Assembly (NCBI RefSeq): GCF_000189635.1
Contig: NW_002476250.1
Coordinates: 372,001 to 436,000 of the forward strand
From: Tetrahymena thermophila SB210
Taxonomy: Eukaryota; Ciliophora; Oligohymenophorea; Hymenostomatida; Tetrahymenidae
Reading direction: 5' to 3'
DNA length: 64,000 nucleotides
The notes beneath the pieces were generated by a model. That model searched no databases and was not told the origin of the DNA. It was given only the letters and a program-made list of their open reading frames with translations. Both the position numbers and the translations under genes were made by a program. Below, in pieces: positions 13,259-26,323 of this stretch (the stretch's first letter is position 1; each line of letters starts with the position of its first letter).

Positions 13259-15945
13259 TCAAATCATTAAGTAAATCCTTTTCTCTAGCTTATAGAAACT
13301 CAACTCTTTATTGAAGCTATTGATTTTACTGTTATTAAAAGATAAGTGTTTATGCTAAAAAGATTTTGAAAAGCTTTAAAAAAATGCTAAATAATATCTA
13401 ATGAATTAAAATACTTATTTTATTTGCATCATTTCCCATAAATCTTCTGGTGAGGAGTTTGTAGCTCCATTAAGGTTCTTTTTAATTATGCTAGATAATT
13501 CTATGTTTTTTTATTCTAATTCTGTAATCCTCTTTTTAAGTTCTGTATTTTCTAACATCAAAGCAGAGGCCATGTATTCTTCGCTCATCTTTTCTTTATT
13601 TATATCACCCTTATTTGCTGGGTTACCAATGAAAACTCTCTCTAATTTATTTATTTGAATTGAAATAATTATTTTAATCAACTAATTAAATGAAATACCT
13701 ATGTTCTCTAATTTAATTTGTAAAGCATTATTATTGTTCATTACAACATGATAATTTTTTTCAGCAACTTCCCTTGCATTGCGAAGTTCTTCATTTTCAT
13801 TTTTAATTCTATTTAATTCGAACTAATACTCCTACACAATCTATTTAAATACATTTTTATTTAAATTATTTACTCACTAGATTTAAATAATTAAATTACT
13901 TTATTAATTGGTATTTCCATTTGCTAACCATCGTTAGATATTGGTCTTGATGTAGACATTTTAGGATTCTTTGTTAAAGGAGGTAAGTTTTTAGGTTTTT
14001 GTGAGGGACTCAAAAAATCAGGTACTTCTATTGGTAAACCATTACTTACACTTAAATTTAAAAGTAAATTAAAAATTATTTCAAGTTTTACTATAAAAAA
14101 AGTTTACCGTTGAAGCTATTCTCTAAGATATTTATTTTCCATTCTTAACAAATCTATTTCTCTTTATAGATTGTAAATAATTTAATCTTTTTGATCCATC
14201 TTTGTTTTTTTATAAGTAAATAAATAAATAAATATATTTTTAAAGTTTAAAATAATGAATTCTTACTTAAACTACAGGCTTATTTTTTATATTCATTGTA
14301 CGAGCAGCGTAATTCATTGTAGATAATGTTTCATCATAATAAACTCCTGACGGTGAAATACATGCAATCATAAGTGCCTTAGCAGTACCTCCCAAACTAT
14401 CCATCAAAAGCATGGTTAGTTTAGAATCTCTATAAGGAACATAAGGCATTTTAGCTTTCTTATCTGATAATGATTAGATAACTTTGCCTAAAGTGAATAA
14501 TGATTTATTGATATTTCCTGTTTCTTTAATCATATCTCCATGTGATTTAGACTCTTTAAGTCTTTCACTTCCTGCTAAGTCAACAAAAGAAAGTTTACCA
14601 TAACGCTTCATAGTTTATTCTCCACTGACTAATTCAGAAATAAGATAAACTGTTAAAATAGAATGAGATCTACTAGAATCTTTGTTAAGTTCATGAGCAC
14701 CTGTTTTTCTATGAAAGTAAATTCGATTTAGCAACTCAAATAAACATAATATAATATCTGGATATTTAAATTGTGTAAATATAAAAATAAATACCTATTT
14801 TTCATTCCTTCATGAAGCACAGCAATCATATCATCAACATTAGTACACTCTACAATCATTAAATCCTCAACGAAAAAACCATTTTTAACATTCCAACGAC
14901 AATGAAGGATTCCCGATGCAGGATTAAGCAAATCTCTAATTTATTCATTATAAATTTCAGTAAAACTTGCTTTTACATAAAATTATTCTTCTCTCTATGC
15001 CATTGCCTACCACAAATATCTGACAGCTCTTGGGATAATACCTTCTGTTTCATCAGATATATAAACTTCTCTTCCTAATTTTTCTTCAACACCAGCCATT
15101 CTATTTTATAATCATCTTAAAAATAAATTGCTATTTAGCTAATAAAATTTCAACGTGTATGTTTTTCCTGATCCTGTTTGTCCATAAGCAAAAATTGTTG
15201 CAGAATATCCATCTAATGCGCTTTCAAGCAATTCCTATAATTAATTTAAAAAGGAGCCTTTATAAATTATAACCTCGGCTAATTTTTATATATTTTATAT
15301 CATCTAATTACTCCAACATTGCAATTCAAAAAGCATTCACTTTGTGATGTATTTTCATCTAAAACATAGTTAAATTTATAATTTTTCTATTATCCCCTAA
15401 TTAAAAAAATAAATTGTAATTATAAAACCTAAAGACAATAAATAAATAATATGGAAAATATTCTATAAAATAAGGTAATGAATCTACTTTAAATTTAATT
15501 AAATTGAATCTCCACTGCACTTTACACAATATTCATCGCCTCGAGACCTTTCTAAGTTATTCATGGGCCTTACTCTTAATGCTACTTTAACACTTTCACC
15601 TCCCGTATATTCTTCATAGCTGATATTAGTATTTGTATTGTTATTTGACTTAAAAGAGTAGTGTGTAGAAGGAGCTTCATAAGGATTTGGCTAGCCATTT
15701 ATCTGGCTTTGAATAATTTGCTATTAAGGATTCATTTATTACTAAGACAATTATTACTATAATTGCTATTGCTATTACTGCAAGTTATATTATAATTGTT
15801 GCTACTACTATAACTGCTGCTACTAAAACTATGGGTTAACGCTATTTTACTACTTGACTCTTTTTTCTGGAGATTAATTTTTGGCTAATCCCTGTTAAGA
15901 TTAGCTTTTTAAGTTTTTTCCTTTTACTGATTAAGACTATTTCAT
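13259..15945 (-). CDS. kinesin motor protein, KIF12-like
   Basis: Microtubule motor. The N-terminus (15945 down to ~15660) is basic, then poly-Gln coded by mixed TAA/TAG/CAA/CAG. The motor follows: beta-1 [17 protein letters not shown] near 15590-15540, P-loop [15 protein letters not shown] across the exons near 15185 and 15100, switch [13 protein letters not shown] near 14680, switch [15 protein letters not shown] near 14580, and [17 protein letters not shown] near 14420. [19 protein letters not shown] and the [13 protein letters not shown] segment resemble the KIF12 branch; that family call is inference. Downstream exons to 13430 form a coiled coil ([11 protein letters not shown] and [16 protein letters not shown]). 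The last exon may start after an intron near 13370-13430; the frame ends at 13259 either way. The second in-frame ATG at 15735 is an alternative start after the poly-Gln. Confidence 0.9.
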
Positions 15946-16435
15946 AACTGATAAGGAAATAAATAGTTGATTATATAATTTTTATACCTAATCAAACAAT
16001 ATTTAAAATTTTAAACAACTTTTTGTTTATAAGTAAAATTATAAACAATAAAATGCCTTTAAAAAAAAGTTATTAATAAAAAAGAATGCAAACTTTAATC
16101 TAAATTAAAACTGTAAAGCAAATAAGCAGTAGATTTCAACTTTTTATCAATCAACAATTAATTAAGAATAAGATAAAATTTTAATTACCATAACCCCTCT
16201 TTAAAAAAATCAATCATGTATTTGAGGGATTCAGTTTTTTTTAAATAAAATTTGCAAAAAAATATAAAATGCAAAAAATTGAATGGTTTTGAAGGAGGTA
16301 ATACAGTAGTTTATAAAATTAAAAATATTAAATAAAATCATTTTTTTTATTTTAAACATAAAATTTTAATAAATTTAATAATGTAGATAACATTAATTAA
16401 TTTATGAATAAAATTTTTTTAAAAATGAATGTTTT
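15946..16435. other. intergenic, kinesin upstream region
   Basis: About 0.5 kb between two minus-strand genes: the promoter side of the kinesin and the 3' side of the 16436-18062 gene. AT-rich, with no feature seen. Confidence 0.5.
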
Positions 16436-18062
16436 TCAGTAGTATTATTGTATTATAAATTTATTATAATTATTTTGTTTTAATTCTGATTTGAACAATT
16501 TGCCACCAATTATCTAAAAATAAGAATTTTTTTATTTGAAAACGCAACATGATTAATTATCACTAATCATTTAGAATTTTTCTTATGAGTAGCTACTTTT
16601 ATCAAGTATCTTAATAGGTGTTACAGGTATATCTTAGTGTGATCCCAGAATTTTTTTGTTATCGTCAAATAATTATATATAATATTCATTGCTTGAATTT
16701 ATTGGTACAAGCTAAAATTTTGTTGCCGATTTTTAATCATTTGTTTCAATTACTTCATAGTTATTTAATTTTAAGTATTACTTTGACCCTTAGTTTAGTA
16801 TTACAACCTTTTAAAATTAATTTTTGATTTAATTTTATTCTTGAGGTTGTTACTAACCTGATTTGAATGCATCAACAGAATGTAGTATAGATCCAAATTT
16901 TTATTATTGAGATGAAAGACTTTATGATATTTAGTTTTATTATAACTATAAAGAATTATTCTCTAATGTATTCTTTCCTTGTTATGCCAAATAAGATTAA
17001 TTTAACATAGAATTAGCTTGATGGTTTGAGCTATTAGAGGATTTAAATCTGTATTCTTATTTATTATTCATTTAATTTATGTTATGCCTTTAGTCAATAT
17101 GATTTTCCTCTTCAATATTTTCTTCACTTGCTTATATGTAATCATTATTTTTATTCCTCTAACTGTAATCTTCTATCTTAAAAGACTGATTACCAGAAAT
17201 AAAATTCGCTGCATCTAGTTATAATCCTGCAGGTTCAGGGATATTAGTTAAATAATTAAATACCTTCATAGATAAAAAGAAATATTCCTCTTTTGCAACA
17301 TTTTTAATGATTGTCCATTCCGAAAGCTCTTTTTAGAAAGGTTAGTTTTAAACAATTTTATTTGTTGCAGTCATACAATTCTCGCCATTTAATTGTTCTA
17401 AACAGTAGAAATATTTTTATTAATCTTGAATTTTTGCTTTAAAAGCATAGTCTTGTTTATTATACATGTTAAAAATCTCTAATTCTACAAATCTTTATCC
17501 AGGCTTGCTAGAAATTGCATAATTAATGTTTTTTAAGCTAGTCACTATAATAGCTTTATTCTCTAACTCAGTTGTCTACTTTTGCTATTTTATAAATGTA
17601 ATCTTAAATTCATAAATTAAAAAATAATCAAAATACCAAGAAGTACCACTCAAAACTTGGTTGAGTAGTTTTATCAAATTTGAATTTTTAATTATTCCAA
17701 GTAATGGTGTTAATAATTCTATCATTTTAAACTTAATGAATGCTAATTATGCCTTAGTCATTTCTCCTAATCGCTAAGATTAGTTGATTTTCATATCCTT
17801 TCCCTTTTTTGACTACACTACAATTACCCTCTAGGTTAAAAAAAAGAATTTTCTCATCTATAACTAAATGGCCAAAAAAGAAATCTTAATTAGGGTAGGT
17901 ATTTATTATTTCAAACGTAAATGATTAGTATTTGTTAAAATTCATGTGGTAAAAGGAACCCTTTGGAGCATTAATGTCTATAGTTTTACCTAAATGTATA
18001 TTATATATAGAAAATGGTTTTTTTAACTTTAGTTTGTTTTTAAATGGTGCATCTATGCTCAT
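16436..18062 (-). CDS. unrecognised 524-residue protein
   Basis: Not recognised. The long minus frame starts at ATG 18062 (MSIDAPFKNKLKLKKPFSIY) and ends at TGA 16436. It has one 52-nt GT-AG intron: the exon ends after FEWYFL, intron GTATTTTG to AAAATAG, and the next exon starts QKQTTELENKAI. With the intron removed the frame is 525 codons including stop. The N-terminal ~270 residues look globular and beta-rich (GKGYENQLILAIRRNDQG, EIFNMYNKQDYAFK). A Gln/Asn/Ser-rich linker follows, then another globular-looking C-terminal block (KYLKLNNYEVIETND, YFQIIGGKLFKSEL). No signal peptide or membrane segment. It is divergent from the PG-rich repeat gene at 18872 across ~0.8 kb, so the two may share an upstream region. 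Confidence 0.7.
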
Positions 18063-18871
18063 TTTTACCTTTTTTATAGTTTACTTTTGTTTATTTATTT
18101 AGTTAATTAATTTTAGAAAAATAACAATCAAAAATAAAAATCACATATCTAAATTATATCTATATTCTATCATCTAATCTCTTTTTTCCTATTTTCTCAA
18201 AATAAAAAAATCTTAACTATTAACTGATTTAATAAAGCCTGCTTTGCTATTAATTAGCATAAACTCTTAACTCTTGATAAAAGTTTAAAATAAAACTATT
18301 TCTATTTTTCAAGTCATTTTATTATCAAGCCTAAAGACAGAACGAATGATTTTTTATTTTGTTTTTAAATTGTTTTTTCTTTATTTTAATATACCAAAAT
18401 AATGAAGGAATCTATTGAAATTTTATCAAAATTTTCATTTTTGGTAGATCAATTTTCTAAAACATTTATCGCTAAGAATTAGAATAATAACTTTCATTTA
18501 GTATAATAAATAAATTAGTCATTATTTAAATTAATTATTAATGCTATTAATATTTTAAAGCTTACTAGATAAATAAAAAAGGTTTCAATTAAATGTAAAA
18601 CGCTTTGATAGTGATTATTAATATTAAGCTTTATAATGATAAATAATATTTCGCCTTTAGAAATTAAGTTATAAGGAAAGAAATATTAATTTGTTTGTTT
18701 TTTTAAATCTAAGAAACAATAAAATAAAATAACCATATTTAAAATTAACATTAATTAGTTTGAATTAAGGAGACTTTAAAATATAAGCATAAACATTATT
18801 GAAAACATCCGCTTAAAACTTAAGACATATAGTTTGCATCCCTTCATATATATTTCAAGAATTTTTGTTAA
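18063..18871. other. divergent intergenic region
   Basis: About 0.8 kb between the minus gene starting at 18062 and the plus PG-rich repeat gene starting at 18872, so it must hold both promoters. AT-rich throughout. No known binding motif or small gene could be supported. Confidence 0.5.
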
Positions 18872-21320
18872 ATGGCATTTGTATTTAGATCTGAAAAAAA
18901 AGCTTCACACATTAGGACAACCACTAATCAATTAATAGGCCCAGGTTCTTATGTGTAGCATTAATAGTATACTATTTAGAAGGCTTATGCCCCTTTTAAT
19001 ACAAAAGAAGATAGAAGTGGTAAAAAAAATAAAGATGTTGAACTCTTTCCTGGTCCTGGTCAGTATCAAATTGAAAAATCAAATTTGAATGAAAAAGTAG
19101 TTGTTTCTTCAGCAAACGATGATATCAAAATAGTTGAAGTGCCAAAACCTCAAGCTAATTTTAAATCACAAACAAAAAGGTAAAAAAAATCTGATTTTGC
19201 TCTCCTTGTTTACTTTCAAAAACAATTTTATGTTGTTTATTGATATTAATAAAATATTTGATATTTAATAAATGAGATTTAATGGAAATAAAAATATTCA
19301 AACATTTTTTTAATTATTTTAGATTTTAAAATAATGAAGTAAAGGCTAAGGAATAATTACCTGGTCCAGGCTAATACGAGTAAGAAGATCAACTTAAGAA
19401 AATGTTAGAAAAAGGATAGAGCTAATTTTAAAATTATTAAAAATAAAATATTATTGACAAGTTAATGAAAATGAATAGATATTAAAGTACTCCTTCTATA
19501 CCTTCAAAGCAACACACTTTTGGATATACAGAAACTGAAAGTAATCCATTAAAATAATAATTATCTAATTCAAACTAAATTTTATTTATCTACTATTTAG
19601 ATAATGATTTAGCTCTCAACAAGATTCCGGGCCATTAATATTTAGGAACTCAAAAAGATTCAGTAAAAATCAAATACTTATAATTTACGACTAAATATTT
19701 TAAAATGAGTATGTAAATATTTTTATTTTCACCAATAATACTAGGTAGGTCCAGGCCATTATGATCAGAAGACTTTCATAGAATAATAAAAATTAAAAGG
19801 AGTACCTTGGCATAAATTATAAGCTGCTAGAATGCAAAACCCTCTATCAAAAAGTACTTTAACAGTTGGCCCAGGTTCTTATGATGTTTAAACTTAGGGA
19901 CTGCCCTTATATAAAATGAAATAAAGTCCTGGCTTTGCTTCCAAAACTCTTAGATAAATTGAAAATAGAAAAGGAGCAGTTGCCAGTTAAATAGTAAAGT
20001 AGCGCATGGCTATGAGTTAGCAAAGTAACAAAAATATTCCTTTAAATGAAGAGGATTCAGATAGTGAAGAAGAATATATTGAAGTAAAGCTATTATTAAT
20101 ATTGATATTTTTATTGAAAAATTTATTTAATTTTCTAGGATGCTGTCCCAGGACCTGGACATTACAATTTCGAAAACTCTTCTTTCATGAAGGCTAATAA
20201 TACTCACTCTCACTCAGCTGGAAATTTTGGTTCTCTATCCAAAAGATTTACATAAAGCAACTTCTCTAACCCTATCGGTCCTGGTGAATACAATCCTGCA
20301 GTTGCAGGAATAATAGGAAAAAATCCTCATGTAATTTTAGATAATTTATGATCTTTCTTAAACATTTATAAATACATAACAGGAAGTTAAAGTAAGAAAT
20401 CCACCTTTCTTGTCTTCAGATACTAGATTCCAAATTAAAAAAATTGAAGAGGTTAAACCTGGTCCTGGTGCTTATGAACCTCGTATAAATGTAATACTCA
20501 ATTTTAACTAAAATTTGTTTTATAAATAGCTTTATCTAAATAAATTTTTTTAAAATTTTTATTAGTTAGAAGATAAACTCATTTAAAAAATCCAAAAAGG
20601 ATATAGAGGTAACTTTGGTTCTACTGAAAGAAGATTTAAAAATGCTAATGTTGTTGATGTAACTAAAAATTATTTAGAAATCGTTTAATTAAAATATTAT
20701 TCAATGAATTTTAGGAATAGCCGGGTCCTGGAGCTTATATTGATATTGCTACACAGTAAAAGTTTGATGAATTAGAAGCTTAACTACCCACATCAGTATT
20801 CAAATCCTCATCTTAAAGAGCTATATTTAAAAACTAAAAAGGTTAAATTTGATTATAGTCTTTTACAATTTTTTATTTATTTATTTATAAAATATGTAGA
20901 TTAAAAACCTCCTGTTGGGTCTTATAAGCTAAATTATTATGATATTGAGAAAAAAGTAAACTAAGAACCTGATGATCCTGACATTAAAATTAAAGTTCCT
21001 AATTTAGGTTTTAACACTAGTGATGTAAGATTCAAAGGCCCAGATCCTAAAAAAATAACAGATGAAGATGAAGAAGAATTAAATGTTATTAAAGAAAAGC
21101 GTAAAGAAGAAACAAAATTTAAAAAAGAAAATAAACATTTCCTATCAAAAGTAAATTTTTGAGAATTTTATCAATATATTTTTAATAATTTTAAACTTTA
21201 TAGGCAGATAGATTCAATTATAAACTTAAAAATTAAGGTCCCTCTCCAGGTTAGTACTACGATAATGCAGCTAATCCATGGAATAAAAGAACATTTAACA
21301 TTCATTTTGCAGATTTTTGA
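18872..21320 (+). CDS. sperm-tail PG-rich repeat (SHIPPO) protein
   Basis: Axoneme-associated repeat protein. About a dozen copies of the PGPGxY-type motif recur through the protein: GPGSYVQH, PGPGQYQIE, PGPGQYEQ, SPGHYDQ, GPGSYDV, PGPGHYNF, GPGEYNP, PGPGAYEPRI, PGPGAYIDI, PPVGSYKL and PSPGQYYDN. Most repeats are followed by a basic stretch and phrases such as FGSLSKRF, as in the STPGR family. Introns are seen near 19180-19322, 19709-19750, 20087-20139, 20332-20382, 20491-20565, 20660-20715, 20842-20897 and 21151-21204, several placed directly before a repeat. In other organisms this family lies along outer-doublet or inner-lumen microtubule structures of cilia and sperm tails. The C-terminal exon ends ADF then TGA at 21320. 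Start MAFVFRSEKKASHIRTT is the first ATG of the frame. Exact exon ends are approximate. Confidence 0.88.
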
Positions 21321-21742
21321 AATCAGATTATTATTATTATTCTTAGATTATATTTAAAAATATTTACTTTAACAACTCAAATAAAAACTTCATTTTTATC
21401 TAAATTTCAGTTTATTTATTTAGGAGTTTTTCATTAATAAAAATTACAAATAATAAATTCATAATTGCTTTAAAAATACAATTTTTATTATTTTATATAA
21501 TTTTTTTAATGTATTTTTTTGTAAAATTTGCTATTTTAAAATTATTTATTTCAAAGCTTTTAACAAATTTATTCTTTCATTTCTTAAATGTTTTAACTTA
21601 AAAATAATTTTAGTGAATAAAATATATAAAAATCAAATATGTGTAGATAAATTTTAAAATAAAATAAATTTTTACCTTATTTAGTAAATTAATTATAAAC
21701 ACAAATTAAATAAATAAATTGATTATATTATTTGAAAATTTT
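21321..21742. other. convergent intergenic region
   Basis: About 0.4 kb of AT-rich sequence between the 3' ends of the PG-rich repeat gene (plus) and the coiled-coil gene (minus). Both 3' UTRs must lie here. No feature was seen. Confidence 0.5.
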
Positions 21743-24700
21743 TCATTTTCTGGTCATTCCATGACGGATTAATTCTTTATCAGCTTTGTAGCACCCAAAC
21801 AAAGCACACAGAACAACTGAACAAGCCACACCCATTCTTTTTCTGTAATTCTTATAATCAAATTCTCTTATTATTCTCATAAGCTCCTCTTCTTCCATAA
21901 ATTTAATTTACTTTTATTTTTCCTCTATCTTTTTACATAACTATTCATATTACTTAACGAACTCTTCACGACTTTCATACTTAATATATTTTTAAAAAAT
22001 TAAGACAAATAAAAATAAAAATCAATAAATTAATAACCTTATTTATTATGCTATTATTTTCATAAAGGACTATTTTATTATTTTGTTGTTTACTATTATT
22101 GTTGATGTTATTATTTTCAGTTGGGCTAATTATACTCTGGTTAGCATTTAAAAGAGTCAAGTTCTATTTATTTAATAAACTAAGAATAATTTAAATTATT
22201 CCAATATATTTACTTCATTTTCATTCTTTTCTTTATCCTTCATTAATTACTACTCTAATTGCTACTACCTTGCTTATCTCACAACATCCTTAATCTTCTT
22301 TTACGTCTTTTTTATTTTTTACAAAAAATAGATTTTAAAAATATTTTAATAAATTAAAATTACTTATAAATATATAATATCATTAGAAGTTTATTTAGAT
22401 GTATTAAGCTCGTTTAGTGTTCTTTAAACTATATCTTACTAGTTGCTTTCTATTCCTTAAATTAAATCTTAGATATTTTCAATTTTTTCTTATTTTTTCT
22501 TTAAAGATTATTCATATTTAATCCTTTTTACATCTATCTTACTTAAATTTGGTAACATATTCCCTTTGTTCAAAATATTCCCTTTTAGAGTATTATAACT
22601 ATTAATTAAATTGGTTTAAATTAGAATTATCTATACCAGCTGAAATTGATTGATTTGGATTTATGCTTGAATCATGCATAATTGATGGATTAATATTAGA
22701 TTGTTCTTAATGATCTTCATCTATTTCTAAACCTTCAATATCTTTCATGTGGTCATTTATCATCATATTTGCTTTGTATAACTCTAATTGCATATTTAAA
22801 AGTGAAACCATGTTTTAAAGCTCATCTTCTTTGTGTGACCTCTATTCAAATTTATAATAAGATATTTTATATATTTTATCCAACTAAAAAATCTATACCT
22901 GCAAAAGGTATTCTTTTGCCTTTTAATCTAAGAAATCTGGGAGATATGAGTCAAAAACTTTTTCTTAGCTATTCCAGATGCTTCTGATTATCCAAGAAAG
23001 TCCTTCTCCTCTAGCATCCTTACCATTTTTAAGAAGTTCAAGCAAAAAGAGCTTTTTTCCTTTTTATAATGACTTTAATTCTTTCTTTTTTTAATTGATG
23101 TTGTCTTCAATTAAAATAATTTATTTATCATTATCCTTCATTTTCTTATCATATAAAACCAAAGTATTCTTTAGAGTTTATATTTCACCTTCAAGCTCAT
23201 TCAGCTTCTAAACATTTGTCATTAAATTATCTATTAAATTCTATCTCGTACTTTTATCATTTCCAAGATTACTTATCGTCGATTAATTATAATTAAACTG
23301 TGGAGCTTATAAATTAGTAGTTGAAGGAGAATTTAAGTTAGTATCTGTATTTTGAGATTTCTTTTTCACAGATGAAGATGACATGTCAAAAAAGCTTTAT
23401 GCCATATTTGGATTTTTGCTTGCTTTGTTTTGTTGCTCATTTAATTCTTCATTTAATTATTTAATCTTTAAAATAAAAAATATAAAAATAAAAATTAATT
23501 TAAAACAAACTTTATCTCAAACAAATTAAAATATTTCTTAAATCAATAAAAATAAATTACCAAATTTTTAATTTAGTTTATTTTACGAAGAAGTTAATAA
23601 TTTTCCAAACGTAAAATTCTTGCTGTATTAACCTTATTGTTAATAAGAGAAATAGTATCCCTAATTTTCTAAATTAACTGTGATTCTATCAGACCAGCTT
23701 ACTTTTCATAAAAACGAGCTCTATCAATCACACTAGAAATTCCTTCTTCATCATCAATCTTGAATAAGTCTTCGATTACTTACCTCATGCCTTCTGCTGT
23801 AAATTCCTAATTAGTTACCTACTCTCCTTTAATTTTAGATCCTTGCTCTGAAACATCTGGTACTGATTTTGTAAAAAATGGTAATATGCTTTTTGAATAA
23901 ATAATAGTATGAATATTAAATAACTACCTTTTTTCATGTAATTCTTAATTGTTTTCCTAAGTCCTCTATCTTTATCATAAATGACATTAGGATCGCTACT
24001 TTTTTCACGCTCCTTTTCATTAATTGTTTTGAGAGCATCATGAAGAGCATCAAAAAATCTACTTTTGTGAGCTTCAGATGTTTTAGGAGTATTCATGCTA
24101 TTTTTTTAAGTGTTATCATCTTCATGATCTATTTATTATAATTCTTCTTGCTACCTAGTCTGCTATCTACTTCTTGTTCCAGCAAAAGGACTAGTTACAT
24201 CATTTTTAAGTAATCCGACTAACTATGGAAATTTAGAAAGTTCCTTTTTAATATTTTATTAATATTAAATCAGATCAAAAGTTTTATTTTAATCATACTA
24301 TTTGTGGTTTATCCTCTTTCATGATTTAAGGGAGAGTTAAAGACATACGTTTTATAGTTTCTCTTCTTATAAACTAGGATGGAGTATTTATTGGGCCAGT
24401 TTTACTGTGCTCTCCTTTTTTCTTTTCTTTCTCTAATTGCTAAGATTTTTAAATTTTGAGCCAGTTGTCAAGACCCTCAACAAGTTTAATATCATTTTGC
24501 TTAGAAGACCTATCGTTGAAATGGCTTATAAGTTTTTATTCTTCTTCGTCCAGCGAATCTTCAAGCTTTTTATAACTTAGTTTTTTTTAATTAAAAATAT
24601 TAACAAAAAACAATAAAAAGCATCAGTTTTAATTCACTTCATTCTAATTAAACACTTTTTGAATTGAATTAATTTCATTTGGCTATATTTTGCATAGTAA

Positions 24701-25309
24701 TAAAAGGAGAAGAAACTATAATTAATAGGGAGAAGTATCGATTAACTAAAATAAATGTATGCATTTAATGGTATTGAAAATAGCTTACATTTCTCCTAGG
24801 AGTAAAACATTTTTTTAATCTTTCTTTTTTAGTAGATTTCTAATTTGATTTTCATATGGAGTAAGCTATATTTCTTGATACAATTTACTTTCGCCCAAAA
24901 GAGCTTTATCACTTATTTAATGCTATGTCCTAAAATTTGTATTATTTCTTTACTTAGCTCTTTTTTTATCATAATTAGGTATTTTATAGAAATTCATATC
25001 ATTTTAATCGCTATACAAAAGCTTTTATTCAACACTCATACTTGCAACCCTTTATAATTCATAATGTTCATGAGGAAGTCTTATCAAATAATCAAGATTT
25101 TTTAATTCTTTTTTGTTATAGTTTTTAAGTTTTTCAATATCTTTTTCATTTATTTTTATCTTTTCTTTCCAAATCAGCGAGCTAGCTGTAGCATTCATCA
25201 AAATAGAAGATCCCCTTTCTAATTTCTTTTAAGTTTTCGATAAAGGATTTAATGACATGCTCGGTTAAACTATCTAAGCTTATGACTATGAAGCTTAAAA
25301 TGTGCTCAT
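21743..25309 (-). CDS. large coiled-coil protein, unknown
   Basis: Not recognised. A multi-exon minus gene; the start at 25309 (MSTFQASQSQ) is the first ATG of the frame, and the stop at 21743 follows HGMTRK. Exons are clear around 25309-24790, 24590-24240, 24180-23930, 23860-23570, 23470-22915, 22880-22510, 22480-22380, 22310-22200, 22170-22040 and 21990-21743, with short AT-rich introns. The N-terminal part is charged and helical. Middle exons carry a helix-rich block (FFDALHDALKTINEKER; EGISSVIDRARFYEKQAGL) and long heptad-like coiled coil. A compact motif GEGLSWIIRSIWNSQEKVF followed by YLPDFLDQKAKEYLF looks like a conserved globular element. The last exon has a short hydrophobic patch (VACSVVLCALFGCY) that could be a weak membrane or packing helix. 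No enzyme motif. Probably structural; exon borders are approximate. Confidence 0.7.
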
Positions 25310-26323
25310 TCTCTTTATATTTAAATTAGGCTTTAAATATACTAAAACTTATAATAAGATTTTTATTCTTTTAAAAAATATAGCGAAAAATCAGTTTTTA
25401 TTAACAAGAATCTTAAATATAAAGCACTACTGAAAAATAATTAATTGATATTGAAGCAACAAAATAATCAATCACTTATTTTGATAGTTATAATAAAAGT
25501 TATATTTAAAATTAAGCAATATTAAAATTATTTTTATTTCATCTTAAAAACGGTTTTATCAATAATTCTAATAGTAATTTTTATTTTTCATAATTAGATA
25601 TAAAAATATTAATTAATTTAAATTAAAATAATTTGTATCCCAGTTAATATTTAGACCAGTTATTTGCTTAATTATGTTTAGGCCATATAATTTTAAAACG
25701 ATTTTTGCTTTTTAGAATAATTAATCTTAGATTGTAAATTAATTTTTGAATATTTGTAAAAAATATTAATTTCTAATTTAATTTAAAGTAGTATCATGAA
25801 ATATTTATTTTTATTAAATTGTGATAGTTAGGATTATTTTTAAAAATTATTCACAAACAACATTTAAATTTTTATTTTTTTTATGAGAAAATAATAGTGA
25901 AAATAGAGTAGTTATCTTAAAAAATTATCTAGAACAATTATATTTAATGATGTTTTCTAATTATTTAATGATATCTTAAATTTGAGCTAATTAGAAAGAT
26001 AAATACAATTTTTTAACATTTTTTGACTATTTTTTATACATTTATAAGTTTAGATAGAATGATTTAAAAAAAGAAATAATAATTTTAAGAAAAATCAACA
26101 AACAAATCAATAAAATTTTGAACTATTTATTTATTGCATTATATCATAATAAACTAACTAGCTTAAAATATAATTTTTTTTAGTTTTTTTAAAATTATGT
26201 TAAAATTATAAAATTTTGTAAATAAATTTTTAATTATATTAGAATAGTTTTAGTTAATTTATTTATTTATTTACTAATTCATACTAAACAAATTGAAATA
26301 ATAAATAGCCTTTTAAATTAATT
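25310..26323. other. intergenic, 1.0 kb
   Basis: Very AT-rich, between two minus-strand genes: the promoter side of the coiled-coil gene and the 3' side of the TM9SF gene. No coding stretch or RNA gene could be supported. Confidence 0.5.

Noticed and set aside
16618-16827. Plus-strand hydrophobic frame
   Set aside because: Shadow of the 16436-18062 minus-strand gene, which is open and spliceable there.
24845-25057. Plus-strand hydrophobic frame
   Set aside because: Opposite the first exon of the 21743-25309 coiled-coil gene.
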